Below, one piece after another: positions 18,855-28,630 of a stretch of DNA of 64,000 bases; positions within the stretch are counted from its first letter, which is position 1; the number at the start of each line of letters is the position of its first letter. Made by a program: the position numbers and the translations under genes. The DNA lies in NCBI RefSeq assembly GCF_963678635.1, contig NC_087068.1, forward strand, positions 55,398,467 to 55,462,466, written 5' to 3'. The notes below the pieces were generated by a model that saw only the letters and a list, made by a program, of their open reading frames with translations, made no database searches and was not told where the DNA came from. The stretch is from Symsagittifera roscoffensis. Taxonomy: Eukaryota > Xenacoelomorpha > Acoela > Convolutidae.

Positions 18855-20659
18855 GCCGACTACTTGGATCCCTACACCGCTCAAATTCCCACCCAACCAA
18901 TCTCAACACTCAAATTACAATAATTCCACTTTTTGCCTTCCCACCACCCGATTTCCCAACCAATAATATAACATCAGGCATGAATTCAGACACTAATTCA
19001 CACATCTCAGTTTTATACTCCATCTCACAACTCAATAACCCAGATATTGAAACCCCTGACGAATTTGCAGACTCTGAACCATCTCAATCCAATAATTTTC
19101 AAACCAATCCCTCAGTTTTTTCGAAACCCTCTTTTCAACCAATCCCACCATATAACCCACTCCCATCCATTTCTACACCCTCCTATGCTTCACAAGTTAC
19201 CCCAACCTACTCTTCACTTCATTCAGATCGATCATCCAATTCTCCAGACACCCCCCAAATCTCCCAAGAACTAGATAATTTTATCACCTTACAACAACAA
19301 CCCTTCCACCTTGAAAACCCCACTATAAATCAGATTTCATCCACAATAGAATCATCAAACCCACCTACCCCTACACCCTCTTCAGCTTATACCGCATCAT
19401 TAGCACCATCATCCACATCCACCGAATCATCAATTAACACTAATAGAGCTTACCGCACTTTCAAAAGAAAATTCCCAAACCATCCATTTCCAACAAAACC
19501 AGGAACAGCCCGTGAATATATTAATCATCCAAATCACACTAACACGAAAGAATTTTTAGCAATCACCTTACCTTCATTTCCACAGTATACTTTGAACACC
19601 CCTACAGATACTAACGATACACGTAGCTTTGTAGATGAACAAGTTTTAATGCCTACACTTCATTGGACATCATATTATCATTTTACTAACCCCCTTTGCC
19701 TACCTTTATCTAATACTCACATCGATATAGAACGAAATCAAGATATGCTATATCGACTCACTACACCACTAACACATAGACAATTTACTTACATCGGATA
19801 TAAAAAATCACTAAAAACATACACTGCACCCCGAGCTAACGAATATACGCTAGAATATTACGATCATAACATCATCCGAACTAACCAAGACCAATTTTTA
19901 GATGATGATCGCTTCGCTAACCCACAAATCACAGAAAAATTTTTCATCAGAACACCATATGTTTTTACACTCAATATATTTGATCGCAAATTCGACCACA
20001 TCATTTCTGAAGCACTAACCGACACACAAGCTTACGAAAGTTTTAAAGAAAGATTTCAATTATTTTCACTAACCTTTCATTTCCTTGCACCACATGAACG
20101 AGATTTGCACTGCTCACATGACATTATGTTACGCACTAAACAAACCCACACATATACATATTACCGCTTTATACAAAATCACTTTGACCTACACACTCCA
20201 TCAAGACAACCACACCATCGTTTTCAATTTATTAACTCTAAATACACATCACCATTTTTTCTTAACTTCACATATTGCATCAAAGATACTAACCCTCACG
20301 GTATTCTTCGCAATTATGATCCCATAACCCAAATGTATATTTTTTGTCCCATCACAAAGACCTTCAACGCAGAAGAATCCAGACCCTTCCTTATCCCACA
20401 TGAATTTGTTCAACCTATAGAAATCCCCATATTAGAATTCATCCACAACACTAAATATAACCACAAATTATATAATCTCATCCAAAACACACCTTATGAT
20501 TTTGCAGTTGGCGCTGAAGAACTAAAAACAATTAAAGCACTTCAATTGCTTTGGCCACTGCTTCAAACTAAAAACATCATTCGCATACTAGCAAAGTTAC
20601 TAACAAATTCCGACATAATCCACGACATCTTCCCCCACGGTTTTTTCCCCGACGACTAA
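18851..20659 (+). CDS. Hypothetical 602-residue protein, last gene of the giant element
   Basis: Starts in an ATGA overlap with the envelope-like ORF. The first about 200 residues are Pro/Ser/Thr/Asn-rich and likely disordered (NPPTPTPSSAYTASLAPSST). From about 205 the protein looks globular, rich in Tyr, Phe and His (VLMPTLHWTSYYHFTN, FIRTPYVFTLNIFDR), with a hydrophobic helix near the C terminus (IKALQLLWPLLQTKNIIRIL). No signal peptide and no known family. The ORF is intact and nearly as long as gag, so it is probably expressed, perhaps by reinitiation after the upstream gene. A disordered N-terminal half before a folded C-terminal half matches the arrangement of the ATG-less frame at 15079; I see no clear sequence similarity. 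Confidence 0.65.
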   Translation: MSRLLGSLHRSNSHPTNLNTQITIIPLFAFPPPDFPTNNITSGMNSDTNSHISVLYSISQLNNPDIETPDEFADSEPSQSNNFQTNPSVFSKPSFQPIPPYNPLPSISTPSYASQVTPTYSSLHSDRSSNSPDTPQISQELDNFITLQQQPFHLENPTINQISSTIESSNPPTPTPSSAYTASLAPSSTSTESSINTNRAYRTFKRKFPNHPFPTKPGTAREYINHPNHTNTKEFLAITLPSFPQYTLNTPTDTNDTRSFVDEQVLMPTLHWTSYYHFTNPLCLPLSNTHIDIERNQDMLYRLTTPLTHRQFTYIGYKKSLKTYTAPRANEYTLEYYDHNIIRTNQDQFLDDDRFANPQITEKFFIRTPYVFTLNIFDRKFDHIISEALTDTQAYESFKERFQLFSLTFHFLAPHERDLHCSHDIMLRTKQTHTYTYYRFIQNHFDLHTPSRQPHHRFQFINSKYTSPFFLNFTYCIKDTNPHGILRNYDPITQMYIFCPITKTFNAEESRPFLIPHEFVQPIEIPILEFIHNTKYNHKLYNLIQNTPYDFAVGAEELKTIKALQLLWPLLQTKNIIRILAKLLTNSDIIHDIFPHGFFPDD

Positions 20660-20744
20660 CAGGTAAGTATAATTTATACATATACTAATAAATTTAAAAT
20701 AAAACACTAACCATTCTTTATCCATGTTTTATTTAGATTTTTAG
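20660..20744 (+). promoter_or_regulatory. Consensus splice donor directly after the last stop codon, possible 82-nt intron
   Basis: CAG/GTAAGTAT matches the donor consensus exactly and begins one base after the TAA at 20657-20659. T-rich sequence ending TTTAG at 20736 or 20744 could be the acceptor. An intron this close to the stop should not trigger nonsense-mediated decay; no transcript evidence. Confidence 0.4.
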
Positions 20745-22247
20745 TCTTCATCTCACGATCATCTGCAAAATACACAAAAGAAAAATAAAAAATAGGAAAC
20801 TTCTTCAAATTGTCCCAAACTCTAATAATCTTTTGCACCAGCTAAATTAAATAAAATTCATACAAATGTAATAAATTAATTTATAAATTATTTCCCTAAA
20901 AGCAGTAACTCTAATAATGATGAAAATTTGTAACTTAATTTTTCCCCAAAACAAGCAATAAAATTGAAATTCTATGTAGTAAATTAATAAAACGCAAATG
21001 CAGTACTAACCTTTTGATATTTTCATTCACTCGCACAAGAATTCTATCCAAACTCGCACAGCTCGCCCACGAAGAATTGTTTAAATAATTAATTTCAGTT
21101 TCAAGCTTTCACACTCAACAACTCTAACACACGATAACAAGTTTCAAACTTTCCTTTAACCCGGTTGGAAAGGAATTATATAGTAAACAAAACTAACCAA
21201 TGCAGCTTACTAAACACCACAACACATAGAATAACAGCATGACTAAGAAAAGGAAACCAACGGTACCCAAACCGGATTAACCCAGTTTAAAACTGGATAA
21301 TTTATTCTTTTGAAGACTATTATAAAGTCTAAGAAAGAAATAATAAAACACAAAAAAGTCGAAAGACAAACCCATACCAAAAACAATTTGATTTTTGAAA
21401 AAAAGGACACAACCAACGAAACATAAGAAAAACCACAATAAACCCAACATAAAACGTTATCACATAACAGGACCTCTCACGAAAACCGCACGAAATCATA
21501 CTCCCACTCCTGGCCTAACCCACCAGAGAGGACGTCCTGAGCATGCTCTATAGCCGGCCTAACCCACCGCGCTACATCCACGCTTTGTGACCACACTTCT
21601 ATTTTTAATAAGAGGTACTCAAGGGTGAGTAACTCTTCAAAATAACTGAACTAAAACGAAAAGCTTTTGTGAAAACAACTAACCAAAATCATTATTAAAA
21701 CACCAAACTAATAAAAATTTTATAAAATGTAAATTATACCTTGCAGTATATAGATCAGCATACAACACCAAAGACGAACATCCAAAGACAAAATGACCCC
21801 ACGACACTCGAAAAAGAATGGCCAACCACAATCAATATGCCGCCCACAATCACAACTCAAAGGATTTAGAGTACGACTTGACTTCGCAGAAAAGGACTTC
21901 ATTGAACTAGAACAATGACCACCTCGATGTTCAAGTATACGTACAGATCCCAGTAACCAGGCATCCCCTCCACGCACAATCTCCACGCCATTCCCAGACA
22001 AGGTCAAACACAAAGAAGTTCTCTACATGAAACGAAAAAACCTGTCATAGCCAACCATTCTGAAATCAGATTTGAGTTTGTTGCGAAAACCCAGTCGTTG
22101 TCATGAGAAGACACAACGATTGAACCTGGAACTTCTCTAACAAGAGAACCCAGACGAAATATGATGTTCGCCAAATACCAACGTCCATCATCCATCCTTT
22201 GAATTACAGAAAGACTATTCTAAAAAACTCTGTAAAACCCGGATGGG
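20745..22247 (+). other. 3' non-coding region of the giant element
   Basis: About 1.5 kb with only short frames. GGCCTAACCCACC occurs twice (about 21511 and 21556). The last bases before the LTR (22234-22247, AAAACCCGGATGGG) are the presumed but short polypurine tract. Confidence 0.55.
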
Positions 22248-22657
22248 TGGAGCCTGATCTAAACTACATTTTATGATTGGATAAATTAGATATTTTACCA
22301 CTGTAAAGTATTTAATATTAACCAATCATGATCCATCTAACTAACAACCCACTTATTTGTAAGTGCTGGAATTACTTGTAATTTCAGCACCAGAGAGATT
22401 TGAATTTAACTTAGAAATTAGTTGACTCTCCAAGAAGACTTCAGCAGCCGCAATAAACCAGTATACCCTAGATCTATTGAGCCTAGCAGAGACTAGTTAA
22501 ACACCCTGAGACTAGATAGTATAAGAGTAAGATTAGGATCGGTATTAGACTAAGAAGTTGCACGAATCTATCCGGCCGAAAATAAGATAGCGTGACGAGC
22601 AGACGGTGTACCCTATCCGAAATTACTCTATGAGTTAACCACCTCGGTTATAACTCA
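22248..22657 (+). repeat. 3' LTR of the giant element
   Basis: 410 bp, same limits as the 5' copy, preceded by GGATGGG and followed by the TCAG target duplicate. The five differences from the 5' LTR lie in its first half. Confidence 0.93.
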
Positions 22658-23879
22658 TCAGGCTAAAAATTTCGTCATTTTACGTGAAAACTAAATAAAT
22701 GAGCAGAATATTTTGTAAGCTATTCTTAAATTTAAAAAAGTTTACAATAAGAAGATGTCAAAATTCATTGAGATATGCAACTATAAGTCTGTTAGGTAAA
22801 CATCAAAACTAATGCATCATCTATCAAAGTTTGTGATATTTTTTCGAAACATTGAAACATAAAAAATGCATATGCTACTGAAATGTTTTCCTGATTTTAC
22901 CTCTTTTTATTGAATACATTGGCTCTAAATCAAGCTGTTCAAGCTCCGCAAATTGTTTTAGGACTACGATGTTTGTTCGATGACGTTTCATTATATGCTG
23001 CCCAAAAGCTGTTTCACAGCTTCATTTTCATAGCAGTTAGTTTTTACGCCATTACAAAAAGCCTCAAAACACACTTGAGCATACAACAAAAACAACAAAT
23101 GAACTTTTATGCTCGTGGTTTTTTATTCAGTCAAATTTTTACTTTTTCGGTTGATTAGTTTTTTGTAATAACATCTGAAAAAAATTCACCAGTTATAAAT
23201 GTTGTGAAGTTGAAATCATTCCAAATTAAGCTGAAGCTTATAAATCATTCCAAATTGAGCTGAAGCATGCTTTTTATGATGATGGTTGATATATACTAAA
23301 TATATCAATTTGAGTTTATGTAGCGCGTGGGGGGTTTGACTTTTTTAAAAAAAAATCGGAAAACAAATTTTTTTTTTGAAAATTTCATCACTTTTTTCAA
23401 AGCAAAAAATACTCCATAGACCGTAAAGGGCACTTGAAACATTCAAGGCCTCGCACTGTTACGAGCAATATTGTTTTTCTAAGAATGGAAATCCTATATT
23501 GAACTTTTGGCAAATCTCATTTCTTATATAATCCTCCGATCTTGGGAAATCTCCTCCTACACGTAATATCAAGTGATGTTTTGACTACCTAGTGGGTCCG
23601 CCTTTTATTTCTGCTTTTTGACATCCATTTTTGGCTGAACGACCATAATATTTTTCTAAAGGCGTCTTCGGAGAGCGCGCACAACAAAACGCAATTGTTC
23701 TACAAAACCTTCCAGAAAACGACTAAAAGTGTCGTTCTTGGTTTTTTTTCGTTTGCGGTGAGGAAAATTTGGCAAAATAGATTTTTAATAGTGTTTAGGG
23801 AGAGCTGTGAAAATCACGACAAGAGATTGAATTTTAACAAAAGGAACATAAAAAAAAGAAATTTAAAATGGGTTCCAGA
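22658..23879. other. AT-rich stretch without recognisable gene
   Basis: A direct repeat, AAATCATTCCAAATTRAGCTGAAGC, occurs twice at about 23214-23266. Frames up to 82 codons are present but have no motif or splice context. Confidence 0.5.
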
Positions 23880-24155
23880 CTAGCCTAGTAGATGTTCCTG
23901 ATCGAGCAGTCTTGAATCAGTCACCAGGAATTCACAGTCGTGACTTCTCAATTGGTAGTTGAAAGAGCGACAGAAAGATCTCGACAGACACGACAACCCA
24001 CAAAGTCGGCTACTCTTCGCTTTCTCTGTCCCGTTGACCAAATTTTCCAGTATTTTCACATTAGTGTATGTCACACTGAAGCCCAAAGACGTAGTCGAGG
24101 ACCCAAAGACAAGCTTTCTGTCCAAAGTTACAAGAAGCATAAAAAACAAAAGCAT
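23880..24155 (-). CDS. Secreted PAN/apple-like small protein or first exon
   Basis: 91 codons on the minus strand. The N terminus is a signal peptide (MLLFFMLLVTL). A Cys pattern CGLSCLSRSFCRSFNYQLRS followed by DCEFL matches the core of PAN/apple modules, where paired Cys precede a Cys-x-Ser-Phe-x-Tyr stretch and a final Cys-Glu-Leu. A full PAN module is about 80 residues, so it nearly fits. CTG/GTGACT just after the CEFL codons could be a donor, in which case the ORF continues in another exon. The minus-strand fibronectin exons at 2-3 kb lie downstream, with the giant element between, so both could belong to one gene; this is untested. Confidence 0.5.
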   Translation of the reverse strand: MLLFFMLLVTLDRKLVFGSSTTSLGFSVTYTNVKILENLVNGTEKAKSSRLCGLSCLSRSFCRSFNYQLRSHDCEFLVTDSRLLDQEHLLG

Positions 24156-24209
24156 GATTTTAAAGCAATATTCTTGAAGTTGGGACAGAATATAAATTGG
24201 TTCAACTTT

Positions 24210-24266
24210 CTAAGACCCCAAAGGCTTTGTGTTCAAAGTTACACGAAGCATTAATAAGAAAAGCAT
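24210..24266 (-). pseudogene. Broken duplicate of the PAN-like signal-peptide segment
   Basis: Reading from the ATG at 24266, 18 codons (MLFLLMLRVTLNTKPLGS) align with the beginning of the neighbouring PAN-like ORF and then stop at TAG. On the plus strand the duplicated parts both contain CAAAGTTACA-GAAGCAT. Confidence 0.6.
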
Positions 24267-25152
24267 GGCAAAGTACAAAATATAAATTAGCTCATTTTTT
24301 TCTGAAATTAAAAATGCATGGTTTAAAGCTGCTTTTTCTCAAAATCGGAACAAAACCTAGATTGTTTTGGCTACTTTTTCTAAATAATGAGATGCAGCTG
24401 TTTTCTACTGCCTCACTTCTTTGATTAATAATTAATTGTTTGTCGTCCAATCCTTCTGATCTAGCCGGAACTTGAAAAATAACTTGTTTGAGACCTGCTA
24501 ATTAATTTTGTAAACATAGTCACCGAACATTAAATGTCTTTAGGATATCATAGCAAAAAATCGCGCAGCTTCTGATAATGAGAAACGTAAACTCATACTC
24601 AAGTTAAGTCACATTTAGTCTTACTCTTCATCAAGATGACTTTTTCATTATTCATTTTCAAGAATCATATTAGACAGTCATTATTTCGTCGAAAGACTAT
24701 TTCAAATTGAAAATAACAAACAGTCTGCAACAAATCAGTTTCCGTTATTTTTTGAAAGCACATTAAAACTTGAGTCTGGGAATGTTACAAAAATCAGTAT
24801 AAATTATAGAAGAATTTATTTCTCCATATAATAATATAGCAGACCATCGTTTAATAGCGATTTCTTTTACAATTTAAACAAATAAATAATTTAAACAAAT
24901 AAATAACCAAGGGCTTTCACATTATAAGGAGAGGACAGGCAAAGGGAATAATAAATTCCCACTGAGCGCCTACCCTATTCAAGCATCATTTCAAACTGCA
25001 AATAATACAAATATTTTTATATATCTAATTGTCTGCAAGAAAAATAGAACAATTATTGCATTAATCTGATAGAAGTCGTATAAGCTGGTTCAAAGTTCCT
25101 TTACCCACTGAGAGTGAACCCGAGGTCGCCAGAACTCTAAACCATTCAAACG

Positions 25153-25156
<4 letters not shown>

Positions 25157-25209
<53 letters not shown>
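25157..25209. repeat. (TA)n microsatellite
   Basis: 53 bp of pure TA alternation. Confidence 0.98.
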
Positions 25210-25212
<3 letters not shown>

Positions 25213-26159
25213 TTTCAGACCATATGTTAGAGAAACTACTTTTCCAGCAGATCAAACAACATTGAAAACTAAAATAATCAATATAAACTTTATCAAAATC
25301 AGAAACATAGTCTCTTGAATGGACATAGAACATAGAACTACCGCATTGCACAATAACTTAAATTTAACAGCAAGGAAGGTACAGGTATTATTCAGAAGAT
25401 AAGGGATGAAAAAATATATAACTGATTTGTTTACAAATTTCAAAGTTTTTCACCGAAAACTTATACCAGGCAATTTTTTTTCCTCCTTAAAATTCGCTAG
25501 TAAATTATTTACAAAACTGCTGTTTTTGAGCTAAAAACATTTAGCATTAACCTACTCGATCGAACTTTCTCTCTGTTGCTCAAGAAAGCATTTATAATTT
25601 CAGGATTTTCAAAAATAGATTCTTTCAAATTTTCCACTTTTTTTCACCTGTTAGCTTTGCTTTGTATGGGCGCCGGAAACTAAATTCTTATCAGTCATTT
25701 TTCATTTCTTTCACTTGTATAGAATCAATTCAAGTCCAATTTTAATGTCAAAATTATGATTTTTTATTTATCAAAACTTTTAGTAGAGAGTTTTAATTGA
25801 TTGGATTGCATTTAAAACTTGATAATTTTTGAAGATGAAAAAATAATTTCTGCAGAAATGTAAGCATGCTAGCCTTGTTTCCAGGAGAAGTGAAGCTAAA
25901 TCAACGAGAACGCAAACAATTTTCTGGATATCGGTCAAAATATGTCTAAATTGTCGAAAATCATAGTAGGGTTTCAATGCATAATAGATTGTAAAGTTGA
26001 TCCTAGCCAAAATTAACTTTTAATTTTAATGGAAGCCGGGTGCGTAAAAAAATTTAAACCGCCTATTTCATGATGTACTTGCCAAGCAGCAAAAATGAAA
26101 AAAAAATCAAAAAGACTTAAAAAAAGCAAATTTGAATATCGTATCAGAAAGAAACCCTG

Positions 26160-27000
26160 AATGCTCCGGCTGCCTTTTAAGGGCCATGGAGCAGCAATGA
26201 CATGAAAAAAAACTGTAATAAAAAACTAAGTGTAATAAAATGAAATGAGTTTTTTTTTATTTGGGAATTTTTGTTAAAATCATCCCCCCACACCACCCCC
26301 CTCCAAACTCCATATAGATGCAAAATGATAGATTTCGCTTTTTGTAACAAATGGGAAATAACAAATCAATTTTGGCAAATAAGGTTCGTTCAACCAACTT
26401 AAAATGATTTCTAAGACAGATTAAACCTCCGGATACGAGTTAGTAGCGCAAAATATTCCGTCAAAATGGTTAATTAAAACGTCAACTTTTGTCTGAAGAA
26501 AAAAAAATTACCTTCGTTACGAAAGATCGAACAAGACTGTTCGTATCAAAGCGAAGCCCCTAATCTTTCTACTGCGTTTTGAGGTCTATGGAGCAGTAAG
26601 AACAGGAAAAAATTAATTATAAAATACAATAATTTCTTTCTAAAAATTTGAGATTTTTGTGAAAAGCATCCCCCACATGCCATATAAAGTTCAAAGTGAT
26701 AGATTTCGCTCCGAAAAACAAATCAAGTATGACAAATAAGCTTCTTTCAACCAATTTGGAACGATTTCAAAGACGGATTAAATCTCCACTTACGCGTTAA
26801 TAGCGCGAAATAAATCGCGCTTTAATTGTTCCAAATTGGCCAAACTGCCAGTCATTAAACCCCCATAAATTACAAAAAATGATCACAGGTGAAATATCTT
26901 TTCAAACTTACGCTCAAGACAACAATACCATTTGAATGATTAAAAAAATTCCGTCAAAGTTGGCTAGTTAAATCGAAATTTGTCTGAAGAAAAAAAACCA
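26160..27000. repeat. Diverged tandem duplication (about 400-bp unit)
   Basis: Landmarks in the same order in both copies: CTATGGAGCAG/CATGGAGCAG, CATCCCCCACA, GATAGATTTCGCT, GATTTCNAAGACRGATTAAA and TAGCGCRAAAT, spaced about 400 bp apart, with the first copy at 26160-26520 and the second from 26560. Confidence 0.6.
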
Positions 27001-27750
27001 TCCCGAGCACAAATATTCCGTTAGTTTCGTTGCGAAAACCGCAAAAAAACATTAACTACCTAACTGGCAGTCTACCTTTTAGATAAAAGAAGTCCATGTA
27101 AACACTCATCACAAAAGTCTGCAATTAGTTGCAATACTGGCTTTTTCATCCACCGTGTTTATAATGATATTTATGATTTTAATGATGTTCAAGCGGAGCG
27201 GAGAACATAAAAGAAACAACTTTTGTTGGAAATCGGTTAAATAAAACTAAATCATTTGCGACCAGCATACTTTCAAATTTTTTCAATCCAGGATAATCTT
27301 TTGATTGAAAAGCTACAGAAGTTTGTCAAGGAGAACTGAGCTACAAAAAGAACTGAGCTCTGGACTTTAAAATATTTAGATTACGATTTTTGAATTTCTA
27401 TCTTATTGAGATTGGTTCTATACCGGCTAAGATTAAGCAAAATTTTAAAATGTTAATGCAGAGCTCGGACCTTATGCCATTAACCTGCCTAGACAATGCC
27501 ATTAATCTGCTGCATTATGTTTTTTCAAGATCTAACAATTTATTTTTTCAATGTTTTCTTTTAATGTTTTCAATTACTATAATTATTTTTTCTTTCTCAT
27601 TAAAAGCCACAATATTTGTGTTTCATTTGATAAAATGGGCAGTGCTTTGTTAACTGTCCCCTCACTGTTAAAAATTTTGTTAAAACTGTTAAAATTGTTA
27701 TACATGAATATCTACAATTAACAGTGAGAAAAAAATTTTCTTTTTTTCTC

Positions 27751-27876
27751 GTTCTTCTTCTTCTTCTTCCTCATCGTCGTCTTCTTCTTCTTTTTCTTCT
27801 TCTTCTTCTGTTACTTTTTCTCCTTCTTCTTCTTCCTCATAATTTTCTTCTTCTTCTTCTGCTTCTTCTTCTTCTT
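27751..27876. repeat. TTC-rich triplet microsatellite
   Basis: Imperfect TTC/TCC/TCG triplets over about 125 bp, a polypyrimidine strand. Confidence 0.95.
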
Positions 27877-28167
27877 ATAACATCCGTTTTGACATAAGTC
27901 AAGTTTTATGCCGCGGGAACGACCTAGCTAGACCATGTAACTCAATTACATTCAAGTTTCAAAACAGGTCACTGAAGCCATATACAAGGTAAAATGATTT
28001 TGCTCACCACGGAGTTCTCGCGGCCTGAAGAGTTTTTTGCCTCTTCTGATCACTAATAAGTGCAGTAAGCTAATGCATGTATGAAAACGTCAACCAAGTT
28101 AGATCCTATTGATCGAGTAAAAGTTTGATTCCATTCCTGAGTCGAGATTTTTCACCTAATTCGAAGC

Positions 28168-28630
28168 AAGATTTAAGCGGTTTAAGCGATTTTTGAACGG
28201 TTTATCTAAAAAAGCCGCTCAAAAACCGCGCAAGATTTCAGCGGTTTTTGAGCGGCTTATCTAGAAAAACCGCGTAAATCTTGCGCGGTTTTTGAGCGGT
28301 TTTTTTAGCTTGAGTTGAGAACGGTTAAGCACATTTTTCAAATTGTAGATAGTTTTTCAAGTGCATCTCAGCGTCATATTACCTTTCCAGGCCTTCTGAT
28401 GGTTTTAATCGGTTTTCTTTATAAGACCGCTCAAATCTTGCTTGAAAAACCGTTCAAAAATCACCGCAAGAAATGAGCGGTTTTTGGGCGGTTTTTTAAG
28501 CAAGATTTGAGCGGTTTGAGCGGTTTCTCCAAAAAAAAAAACGTCCAAACCGCCCAAACCGCTCAAACCTCTCAAATTTTGCTGAAAAACTGCTCAAACC
28601 GCTCATATCTTGAGCGGTTTTTGAGCGGGA
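28168..28630. repeat. Block of GCGGTTTTTGAGCGG repeats in both orientations
   Basis: GAGCGGTTTTTGAGCGG and its complement CCGCTCAAAAACCGC recur many times, with variants, over about 460 bp. Frames here (for example at 28496-28744) are produced by the repeat. Confidence 0.8.

Larger units (their letters stand above)
3788..22657 (+). mobile_element. Complete giant Ty3/gypsy-type LTR retroelement (18,870 bp) with envelope-like and extra genes
   Basis: Two direct 410-bp repeats bound it, starting TGGA and ending CTCA, with TCAG immediately outside both ends (3784-3787 and 22658-22661) as target duplication. The order protease, RT, RNase H, integrase with a GPY motif puts pol in the Ty3/gypsy-like group, where elements are usually about 5-8 kb. 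Extra length comes from a 1.2-kb leader, ORFs before gag, two hydrophobic ORFs, a 1.2-kb ATG-less frame, an 870-residue envelope-like protein, a 602-residue ORF and a 1.6-kb 3' non-coding segment. The sense strand is strikingly rich in A and poor in G. LTRs differ at about 5 of 410 positions, so insertion is fairly recent. Several indels and nonsense changes in pol suggest that this copy cannot move by itself. Confidence 0.93.

Noticed and set aside
21720-22195. Minus-strand ORFs of 97 and 63 codons near the 3' LTR
   Set aside because: No domain, no splice context, and they oppose the element's transcription.
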